From Symbiodinium natans (lineage: Eukaryota; Sar; Dinophyceae; Suessiales; Symbiodiniaceae), in contig CAJNDS010002187.1 in the NCBI GenBank assembly GCA_905221605.1, positions 270,001 through 292,500 on the forward strand: 22,500 nt of DNA, written 5' to 3'. Positions 20,101-22,500 of the stretch are shown here, piece after piece. The notes beneath the pieces were generated by a model. The model ran no database searches and was not told the origin of the DNA. It saw only the letters and a list, made by a program, of their open reading frames with translations. The position numbers were made by a program, and so were the translations under genes. Numbering within the stretch: position 1 is the first letter of the stretch; every line of letters starts with the position of its first letter.

Positions 20101-22306
20101 GAATACACTATAACAACCCCCAAAACCCCGGTTCTAATGAAGGCCCCTACAGTACCCGAGACAGCAAAGACCACGTTCGATCTTAAGAGCCATGCTGTGC
20201 CAACCCTAAACCCTAAACCCTAAACCCTAAACCCTAAACCCTAAACCCTAAACCCGCCTAAACCCTGAACCCTAAACCCTCCACCCGTCCCAGCATGTCT
20301 CATGTCTTGAGGTGGTGGCGTGGTCGAGATGCTGGAAGACATGCTGGACAAATCGAAGGCCATCGGAACCCTGAGCCCTGGAAGCTGCCTCTCAATATAA
20401 ATAGTTAAAATAATAAAGAAGTAAATATAGAAATAAATAAGTACATATATATATATAGATGTTGATTTTTATACAGTATACTATACATACATATCTTAAC
20501 ATGCTTATGTATATACTTTTCGATAGTAGTACTATCGTATTTTAATATATAGCAATAGAGAATACAAGTAAGAATCTTCATAGTGGTTTCCTTTTCATAC
20601 ACATGTTCTGTTGTATTACATTACACACATATATGTATATATATATATGCATATGTATATCTTCGCCAAGCAGTGTTCGACACTAAGTTGTTCTAACGAG
20701 TGAGAGGGGCTCGGTCGATGTAGGCTCGCGGCCGGCGCCCGCGGCTCGGGGCATGCGTTTGTCTCGAAGCTGGCTTTCATTTTGGACGAGAACTGGGTTT
20801 AGGGTTTAGGTTTGCGCTCTCGCCTAGGCGCCGGCGTGGCCGCACTCGCTGTCCTCGAAACTGACATCGCTTTTGAACGTGTGGGCTCGCGAAACGCGAA
20901 ACTGTCGTCCCTGTTGGACGTCTGGACTCACAAGGTCTCTCGCTGTTTGCGATCCACGCTGACATCACATAAATACATGAACAACGAAATGTATAAGGAT
21001 AAACCAGCAAATAAATACGTAGATACGTATATGCATATATGTGTGTATGGATATCTAGATAGGTCTTACGTATACAACTAAGCCTCCAAACCCTCAACCC
21101 TCAGTTAAGGGAGGGTTTTCTGGGGCGTTCACAGCTGTTGCGGTGTAACAGTCTAGCTTCTCGGCACATGGCTCAGTGTCCTCCACACGTCTTTCGAGAT
21201 TTGCGCGTTGCCAGACGTGGGCGCCTCAAGTGCTCCTGTACCCTACGCCCTCTCTCTGGGGAGTCTGGCTTCAGGGTCCCGCGGTTCAAAGGAAGTCACG
21301 CCTTAAACTCGCAGCTTCATGACACCCTAAGCCCTCAAATCCCCTAAACCCTGAACCCAAAACGTGAACCGACCCAAAACCCTGAACCCCTAAACCTGAA
21401 ACCTGAAGTCCGAGCCGAATCCTCGAACCTTACACCCTGAACATCCTCAAGCCCGGGTTTAGGGTTTAGGGTTTAGGGTTTAGGGTTTAGGGTTTAGGGT
21501 TTAGGGTTCCGGAACCTTAAGGCCTGAAACCTCAACCTCTCAAGAACCCCTGAACCCTCAACCCTCAACCTTTAGGTTCTGAGCCCTAAACCCTCAACCT
21601 TTAGGTTCTGCGCCCTAGGCCCTAAACCCTCAACCCCAAAATGGCCCGAAAACCTGGACTCTGAACCCTAAACCCTACACCCTAATCCACTAAACCCTAA
21701 ACCCTAAACCCCTAAACCCTAACTCCCCAGCCCCAAAGCTTCAGTGCGCAAGGACCAGGTCCGCGAGTTGCGCCGCAAGGAATCCGAGGCCAAGCACAGC
21801 TTCGAAATGGTGAAGCAGTCTTTGGAGGAGTGCCCTGAGGATAAATGTTTAGGGTTTGGGGTATAGGTTTAGGGTTTAGGGATTAGGGATCAGGGTTTAG
21901 GTTTTGGTTTAGGGAGGATCGCTCACTCTGCAGTTTTGGAGTTTTGGAGTGTTTGAGTGCCTCGTGTTGCTGTGGTAGCATGTGTTTCAGAGCTTGTAGG
22001 GCTTCTAGGATGTGAAAGAGAAAAGACGAAACTCTTCAGCCCGAAACACTATCAACCCTAACAGGCTTTGTAAGCTTTGCGTCTTCAGGCGTCGAGGGCT
22101 GCTTTGTTCGTGTCATTTCCTCAAAGAGCCCCTGCCTGGGCATGCCCCGTGCAGCCCTGAACCCGAATTAAACCCTAAACTCTACACCCCCCAAAATCCC
22201 CAAACCCTTAGACCTTAGCGACCAGAAGCTCTCAACCCGGGACCGCCGACCCCAGGATGAGATGAGCTTTGCCAAGAAGTCCCTGGAGAAGGCTCAGAAG
22301 CTCAAG
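9438..22306 (+). CDS. Secreted dinoflagellate coiled-coil protein, at least 18 exons, 3' end beyond window
   Basis: This is a split gene whose exons are listed separately. The predicted product starts with a signal peptide and continues as a long, charged, mostly helical chain rich in A, E, K and L with few Cys. Order of landmarks: hydrophobic leader, VGKVVSLLGEMQEKI, KIAEYKAMCE, IKTGKSDIDEM, EADLK-AATEVRKKE, LERAMSALEKE, QVKGA, DASTLTNLLQNQ, VYKSK-SGGVVEMLEDM, KHSFEMVKQSLE-DEM. This order and spacing match a large dinoflagellate-restricted family of unknown function as I remember it. About 0.8 kb of coding sequence is spread over nearly 13 kb. Of 17 donors I could place, 3 are GT, 10 GC and 4 GA; nearly all acceptors are AG|G. 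The C-terminus and stop lie beyond the right edge. The family call is fairly sure; single splice sites are less so. No enzyme motif is seen; a structural or secretory role would be a guess. Confidence 0.82.
9508..9657 (+). repeat. TTTAGGG array
   Basis: Regular units to about 9580, then TTTCAAGGG variants. Confidence 0.95.
9658..10193. other. Intron 1 interior with CTCCTC tract
   Basis: Unique sequence with a CTC/CCT-rich tract at about 9950-9998. The tract drives small open frames on both strands that I do not call. Confidence 0.5.
10194..10275 (+). repeat. CCCTAAA array at the 3' end of intron 1
   Basis: Degenerate, then four regular units next to exon 2. Confidence 0.93.
10287..10346 (+). 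CDS. Exon 2: N-terminal KVVSLLGEMQ motif
   Basis: Acceptor CCGAG|GTG and donor AAG|GTCTGG bound a 60 bp phase 0 exon that reads VGKVVSLLGEMQEKIAEEGK. The K-V-V/I-x-L-L-x-x-M-Q pattern soon after the signal peptide is the N-terminal hallmark of this dinoflagellate coiled-coil family as I recall it. A CCCTAAA array ends about 11 bp before the exon. Confidence 0.85.
10434..10500 (+). repeat. TTTAGGG-like run in intron 2
   Basis: GGGTTCAGGGTTTAGG, TTTTAGG and CTTTAGG variants; no CCCTAAA partner in this short intron. Confidence 0.75.
10553..10599 (+). CDS. Exon 3: KIAEYKAMCE segment
   Basis: Acceptor GAAG|GCG starts AEDKKIAEYKAMCER. The spacing from EEGK to the single Cys agrees with the family (a conserved Cys follows a Y/F-rich helix). 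The likely donor is GC at 10600 (phase 2); GA at 10592 or 10596 is possible. The join to exon 4 is not resolved, because the phases of the clearest sites do not match and the family usually has about ten residues between the Cys and IKTGK. A further micro-exon may lie in the next 890 bp. Confidence 0.75.
10600..11374. other. Intron 3 interior, possible missing micro-exon
   Basis: Unique sequence. After the AG at 10672-10673, a phase-compatible frame reads RAAISFDTKTA, which could replace or precede the start of exon 4, but lengths do not fit cleanly. A duplicated GAGCTAGAACCTTT lies near 11280-11310. Confidence 0.4.
11375..11465 (+). repeat. CCCTAAA array at the 3' end of intron 3
   Basis: About 13 regular units. 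Confidence 0.97.
11491..11580 (+). CDS. Exon 4: IKTGK motif
   Basis: The secure part begins at 11512 and reads IKTGKSDIDEMSARSSKASS, then KAE before a GC donor (GAG|GCCGGG at 11581). IKTGK is a family landmark. The start is either after the AG at 11489-11490, adding PPSNLLQ, or after the AG at 11510-11511. A CCCTAAA array ends at 11465 and TTTAGGG repeats start 3 bp inside the next intron, one of the clearest cases of the polarity switch. Confidence 0.8.
11583..11815 (+). repeat. TTTAGGG array at the 5' end of intron 4
   Basis: About 33 units with interspersed TTTGGGG and TTGAGGG. It starts 3 bp inside the intron. Confidence 0.97.
11816..12458. other. Intron 4 interior, unique
   Basis: GC-rich with a G-rich patch (12045-12090), a doubled AATACTTGAG (12250-12270) and a hairpin CTGCACC/GGTGCAG (12305-12327). 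No exon is needed here by the protein spacing. Confidence 0.5.
12459..12733 (+). repeat. TTTAGGG/TTTAGGGG array
   Basis: About 270 bp. The 7-mer is partly replaced by an 8-mer TTTAGGGG that forms its own homogeneous runs near 12585-12620 and 12655-12715. Confidence 0.96.
12782..12832 (+). repeat. G run and short TTTAGGG array
   Basis: A run of about 15 G, then three TTTAGGG units. Confidence 0.9.
12977..13088 (+). mobile_element. Inverted-repeat element, copy 1
   Basis: Perfect 19 bp terminal inverted repeats, TACTTGGAGGTTCATGGTA at the left and its complement at the right, enclose a 112 bp AT-richer element. The interior is homologous to copy 2 in inverse orientation (shared blocks like TACCAATT, CAGTACTT and TGCCCTAAT). 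It is MITE-like with no coding capacity. Target duplications are not clear. Confidence 0.85.
13162..13214 (+). repeat. TTTAGGG remnant followed by a run of about 26 G
   Basis: The long G homopolymer is G-quadruplex-prone and may also be an assembly weak point. Confidence 0.9.
13318..13432 (+). repeat. CCCTAAA array at the 3' end of intron 4
   Basis: Regular with CCCTGAG and CCCTAAG variants; exon 5 follows about 30 bp later. Confidence 0.95.
13464..13493 (+). CDS. Exon 5: helical segment, 30 bp
   Basis: The exon reads AAASTIAETQ between acceptor GCAGAG|GCG and GA donor ACTCAG|GAGAAT. Reading on past the donor meets TGA within 7 codons, so a donor here is needed. With exons 4 and 6 it gives 34 residues between IKTGK and EADLK, the spacing I recall for the family. 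The direct repeat AGGAGA occurs at both ends of the following intron. Confidence 0.75.
13514..13665 (+). repeat. TTTAGGG array at the 5' end of intron 5
   Basis: Degenerate, with TTTTGGGGG and TTTCGGG forms. Confidence 0.88.
13762..13794 (+). CDS. Exon 6: NEADLK segment, 33 bp
   Basis: The exon reads ESLGANEADLK, exactly 11 residues, between acceptor CGAAG|GAG and GC donor AAG|GCGGGC. Joined to exon 7 it restores EADLK-AATEVRKKE, the most diagnostic motif of the family. This junction is the best single proof of the GC donor/AG|G acceptor model here. Confidence 0.88.
13795..14168. other. Intron 6, nothing but unique sequence
   Basis: Several overlapping open frames on both strands, none protein-like. 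Only a short CCCTAAA remnant lies near the 3' end. Confidence 0.5.
14169..14201 (+). CDS. Exon 7: AATEVRKKE segment, 33 bp
   Basis: The exon reads AATEVRKKESV, 11 residues, after acceptor CCTGAG|GCC. Several frame-preserving donors are possible. The one at 14202 (GTG|GCGTCG) is preferred because it gives KESV-DF at the join to exon 8, like the family pattern KEAADF. Confidence 0.82.
14238..14286 (+). repeat. GA microsatellite
   Basis: (GA)n with few interruptions inside intron 7. Confidence 0.95.
14607..14639 (+). CDS. Exon 8: DFKTAENEMLD segment, 33 bp
   Basis: The exon reads DFKTAENEMLD, again exactly 11 residues, with acceptor AGAG|GAC and GC donor GAT|GCTGGG. It follows KESV and precedes VNSALERA, matching the family order of an E-x-x-LVD block before LERA. 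TTTAGGG repeats start about 57 bp after the donor. Confidence 0.8.
14697..14825 (+). repeat. TTTAGGG array at the 5' end of intron 8
   Basis: Degenerate; includes a duplicated GGTTCAATTTTAGGGGTTT block. Confidence 0.9.
14826..15179. other. Intron 8 interior, unique
   Basis: A + open frame reads FVCLLVLLRAFPVNVSHVH, hydrophobic and protein-like, but the surrounding exons join without it. It may be chance or an alternative exon. Confidence 0.35.
15180..15240 (+). CDS. Exon 9: LERAMSALEKE segment
   Basis: Acceptor GAGAG|GTG opens VNSALERAMSALEKEGL, then RVF and one base of the next codon. LERAxxxLEKE is a family landmark. The GT donor at 15241 (TTTG|GTCTTG) is chosen because it is in phase with exon 10 and keeps the spacing to VQVKGA. 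Confidence 0.75.
15283..15368 (+). repeat. CCCCAAG/CCCCAAA array
   Basis: A run of CCCCAAG 7-mers changing into CCCCAAA: the telomere unit with two shifted bases, homogenised locally. Confidence 0.93.
15472..15508 (+). repeat. Head-to-head TTTAGGG/CCCTAAA junction
   Basis: GGGTTAGGGTTTAGA runs directly into ACCCTAAACCCTAAACCC. This is the structure expected from end-to-end fusion of two telomere-capped ends. Confidence 0.9.
15509..15777. other. Intron 9 interior with AT-rich patch
   Basis: An A/T-rich patch at about 15590-15660 with AAATAAACAAAT-like text stands out against the GC-rich background. No gene is seen. Confidence 0.5.
15778..15889 (+). repeat. CCCTAAA array at the 3' end of intron 9
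   Basis: Degenerate then regular, ending 14 bp before exon 10. Confidence 0.94.
15904..15930 (+). CDS. Exon 10: ALVQVKGA segment, 3' end unsure
   Basis: Acceptor CCAAG|GT starts a frame reading ALVQVKGAR, similar to the family block (M/L)LQ(L/M)K(N/G)A. A CCCTAAA array ends 14 bp upstream. The donor could not be fixed: GC and GA sites occur at several phases up to about 15945. Confidence 0.55.
15965..16075 (+). mobile_element. Inverted-repeat element, copy 3 (diverged)
   Basis: The 21 bp ends CTTGAAGGTTCATGGATACT(T) and its complement (2 mismatches) enclose 111 bp rich in TTATAAG motifs. The termini match the other two copies (CTTGGAGGTTCATGG); the interior is more diverged. It lies in the intron just after exon 10. 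Confidence 0.78.
16284..16338 (+). CDS. Exon 11: QILALQTLEP segment, 5' end unsure
   Basis: The firm part, from about 16308, reads QILALQTLEP and resembles the family block before the xxADAS motif. The acceptor may be AAAAG|GAG at 16283, AG at 16306-16307 or AG at 16309-16310. The GC donor at 16339 (CCCT|GCTGTG) is phase 1 and matches exon 12. A TTTAGGG-like array starts right after. Confidence 0.5.
16343..16390 (+). repeat. TTTAGGG/TTGAGGG array at the 5' end of intron 11
   Basis: Short mixed run starting 5 bp after the donor of exon 11. Confidence 0.88.
16391..16768. other. Intron 11 interior, unique
   Basis: T/G-rich in its second half. No exon is supported. Confidence 0.45.
16769..16861 (+). 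repeat. TTTAGGG array
   Basis: About 13 units, nearly perfect. Confidence 0.97.
17048..17215 (+). repeat. CCCTCAA then CCCTAAA then CCCCAAA array
   Basis: Three blocks of different 7-mer variants follow one another, each homogeneous, at the 3' end of intron 11. Confidence 0.95.
17227..17246 (+). CDS. Exon 12: possible 20 bp micro-exon (SHPLAA)
   Basis: After a degenerate CCCTCAA/CCCTAAA array comes CCGGAG, then 20 bases that complete a Ser codon and read SHPLAA up to a GA donor (GCC|GAGACC). Joined to exon 13 it gives SHPLAA-DASTLTNLLQ, like the family pattern xxLSSADASKLTALVQ, with correct spacing from ALQTL. The position between opposed repeat arrays supports it, but so small an exon needs transcript proof. 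Confidence 0.45.
17268..17305 (+). repeat. TTTAGGG unit and G run at the 5' end of intron 12
   Basis: GTTTAGGGTTTGTAGGG and a run of about 12 G, 20 bp after the donor of exon 12. Confidence 0.8.
17540..17905 (+). repeat. Inverted minisatellite of A-rich/GCGCGCCC units
   Basis: Direct units like CGGCTACACAACAACAAAAA followed by GCGCGCCCG recur about five times at 17690-17905. Two units in the opposite orientation (TTTTTTTGTCGCGTAGC and CGCGTGTTTTTTGCTGTG) lie at 17543-17620. A 140-codon open frame through the repeats (RAR, KKRARR-rich) is a by-product. Confidence 0.75.
17906..18281. other. Intron 12 interior, unique
   Basis: Several overlapping open frames without protein character; a short CCCTAAACCCTAGG remnant at its end. 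Confidence 0.45.
18282..18408 (+). mobile_element. Second type of terminal-inverted-repeat element
   Basis: CTAGGATGCCCAGTAG at the left pairs with TTACTGGGCAACCTAG at the right (14 of 16). Inside is a perfect hairpin AAAGGGCAC/GTGCCCTTT (18354-18381). The whole 127 bp is MITE-like and non-coding. Confidence 0.65.
18526..18617 (-). mobile_element. Inverted-repeat element, copy 2
   Basis: TACTTGGAGGTTCATGGTAC at the left and AACCTCCAAGTA at the right. The interior aligns with the complement of copy 1 over most of its length, with a deletion near the right end (92 bp against 112 bp). It ends 36 bp before exon 13. Both copies are preceded by ACAACCC. Confidence 0.82.
18654..18689 (+). CDS. Exon 13: DASTLTNLLQNQ segment, 36 bp
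   Basis: Acceptor GCCAG|GAT and GC donor CAG|GCCCGC enclose DASTLTNLLQNQ, close to the family block DASKLTALVQNSQ. An inverted-repeat element ends 36 bp upstream, inside the intron. Confidence 0.75.
18722..18810 (+). repeat. CCCTAAA-like remnants
   Basis: Degenerate, inside the short intron 13. Confidence 0.7.
18999..19028 (+). CDS. Exon 14: DLELQPPAPA segment, 30 bp
   Basis: Acceptor CAGAG|GAC (after a C-rich tract) and GC donor GCG|GCCCGA enclose DLELQPPAPA. The family has a Pro/Ala-rich DL-x-x-x-P hinge here, between the two coiled-coil halves. Confidence 0.65.
19029..19616. other. Intron 14 interior, unique
   Basis: About 350 bp (19080-19430) free of telomere-like text and less GC-rich than its surroundings, with small open frames on both strands. 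It could be an old insertion; nothing is recognised. Confidence 0.4.
19617..19645 (+). repeat. Head-to-head TTTAGGG/CCCTAAA junction
   Basis: TTAGGGTTTAGGGTTAT runs into AACCCCTAAACC, a near-perfect inverted repeat 18 bp before exon 15. Confidence 0.85.
19664..19679 (+). CDS. Exon 15: possible 16 bp micro-exon (VYKSK)
   Basis: Acceptor TGCCAG|GTC is followed by VYKSK plus one base, with a GA donor at 19680. Joined to exon 16 this gives VYKSK-SGGVVEMLED, like the family A(Y)ExHSGGIIDTLED. It lies just after a head-to-head telomere-repeat junction. At 16 bp it would be among the smallest exons known, so it needs cDNA proof. Confidence 0.5.
19780..20200. other. Intron 15 interior
   Basis: A CATGCATGTG/TGTGTGTG patch near 19793-19835, a hairpin AACCCCTA-AATA-TAGGGGTT at 20043-20062, otherwise unique. 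No gene is seen. Confidence 0.5.
20201..20279 (+). repeat. CCCTAAA array at the 3' end of intron 15
   Basis: About seven regular units, then variants; exon 16 follows. Confidence 0.96.
20312..20358 (+). CDS. Exon 16: GGVVEMLEDMLDKSK segment
   Basis: Acceptor CTTGAG|GT and GC donor AAG|GCCATC enclose GGVVEMLEDMLDKSK. The SGG(I/V)(V/I)(D/E)xLEDM motif starts the second coiled-coil half in this family. A CCCTAAA array ends about 33 bp upstream. Confidence 0.85.
20393..20665. other. AT-rich island
   Basis: About 270 bp of strongly A/T-rich sequence with ATATAT and TACATA runs at both ends, in a GC-rich region. The right border is sharp near 20665. A small minus-strand open frame (Y/I/K-rich) has no coding character. 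Confidence 0.85.
20666..21320. other. Intron 16 interior
   Basis: Unique GC-rich blocks, a TTTAGGG remnant at 20796-20810 and a second AT-rich patch (20965-21080) of the same type as the island upstream. Open frames on both strands cross the patch and are not protein-like. Confidence 0.5.
21321..21453 (+). repeat. Degenerate CCCTAAA/CCTGAAC text
   Basis: CCCTGAACCC, CCTGAAACC and related variants, heavily decayed. Confidence 0.7.
21454..21509 (+). repeat. TTTAGGG array
   Basis: Eight regular units. It sits between two CCCTAAA-type stretches within one intron, so it breaks the simple polarity rule or marks an unseen exon just upstream. Confidence 0.95.
21540..21725 (+). repeat. CCCTAAA/CCCTCAA array at the 3' end of intron 16
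   Basis: Includes a tandem duplication of a CCCTCAACCTTTAGGTTCTG block, then CCCTAAA units before exon 17. Confidence 0.9.
21753..21827 (+). CDS. Exon 17: HSFEMVKQSLE segment, 75 bp
   Basis: This is the longest clear exon. Acceptor GCAAG|GAC starts DQVRELRRKESEAKHSFEMV and it continues KQSLE to a GA donor (GAG|GAGTGC). H-x-FEM(L/V)KQSLE is highly diagnostic of the family. CCCTAAA repeats end about 30 bp before it and TTTAGGG repeats start about 20 bp after it. Confidence 0.88.
21846..21912 (+). repeat. TTTAGGG array at the 5' end of intron 17
   Basis: Short, variant-rich, starting 19 bp after the donor of exon 17. Confidence 0.9.
21913..22255. other. Intron 17 interior
   Basis: Unique sequence; weak AAACCCTAAACTC remnants near 22168-22210. 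No exon other than 18 is seen. Confidence 0.5.
22256..22306 (+). CDS. Exon 18: DEMSFAKKSLEKAQKLK segment
   Basis: Acceptor CCCAG|GAT and GC donor AAG|GCCCCT enclose DEMSFAKKSLEKAQKLK. Joined to exon 17 it restores KQSLE-DEM. The family continues from here with an xxATAEGDL-like block that should lie beyond the window edge. Confidence 0.82.
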
Positions 22307-22500
22307 GCCCCTTCCAAGGGAGTCAGGGTTGCAAAAGCCCTGAACGGACTTCTGGGGATAGGGCTTGGGGGGGGTAGGTTGGGGAGCTGGAGCTCGGCCC
22401 TAAAAGCCCCGAACCCGAAAGCCCTCAACGCCTCTGCAAGCAAATTAATTGCGCATGATCTTCATAGGCTCTCTGATGTTGGGCTTGTTCATTTTTATCG
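22307..22500 (+). other. Start of an intron running off the window
   Basis: The sequence after the exon 18 donor has a G-rich patch near 22365-22380 and short runs of CCGAACCCGAAAGCCC. I see no further exon before the window edge. Confidence 0.5.

Noticed and set aside
20405-20602. 65-codon minus-strand open frame rich in Y, I and K
   Set aside because: It lies wholly in an AT-rich island and its composition simply follows the bases.
1-22500. Plant nuclear DNA, because of the Arabidopsis-type telomere repeat
   Set aside because: The same repeat occurs in dinoflagellates; GC/GA donors, AG|G acceptors and the dinoflagellate coiled-coil family fit a plant poorly.

Overview
The window looks like nuclear DNA of a dinoflagellate. 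Three independent signs point there. (1) Arabidopsis-type telomere repeats (CCCTAAA/TTTAGGG) occur throughout as dozens of interstitial arrays. (2) The exons that can be read are joined by introns with mostly GC or GA donors and AG|G acceptors, the splice style known from dinoflagellates. (3) The spliced exons spell a secreted coiled-coil protein of a large, mostly unnamed family that I recall from Symbiodiniaceae and Polarella. No bacterial-type operons, rRNA, tRNA, CRISPR or intact transposon genes are visible. Long open frames are nearly all by-products of stop-poor repeats. Species cannot be told from the sequence.

Right part (about 9438 to the window end, + strand): one gene in at least 18 small exons (about 16 to 75 bp), with introns of about 0.2 to 1.9 kb. 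It begins with a signal-peptide exon (9438-9494) and continues past the right edge. Joining the exons at GC/GA/GT...AG|G sites keeps one frame, and spacing between landmark motifs (VGKVVSLL, C, IKTGK, EADLKAATEVRKKE, LERA, SGGVVEMLED, FEMVKQSLEDEM) agrees with the family pattern I remember. This is a reading by eye, not an alignment. Exons 10, 11, 12 and 15 and the link between exons 3 and 4 are the weak points.

Left part (1 to about 9400): same architecture, but no recognised family. Candidate + strand exons include a possible upstream-gene exon (256-331), a hydrophobic N-terminus (from 2022), a Cys-rich exon (5103-5149), a membrane-helix exon followed by KRRR (6810-6864), and small exons near 7138-7204 and 8852-8888. 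They could form a type I membrane protein, but this is not proven. A 1 kb minisatellite of 9-mers (CCCTTCAGC/CCCTTCACC) occupies 5363-6328.

The most striking pattern is repeat polarity. Around exon after exon, CCCTAAA arrays lie upstream and TTTAGGG arrays downstream. Each intron therefore tends to start with TTTAGGG and end with CCCTAAA, so its ends are mutually complementary and have the topology of a head-to-head telomere fusion. Two places (15472-15508 and 19617-19645) are direct TTTAGGG/CCCTAAA junctions. The introns also carry a small family of inverted-repeat elements (three copies), another terminal-inverted-repeat element, an inverted AC-rich/GC-rich minisatellite and AT-rich islands.
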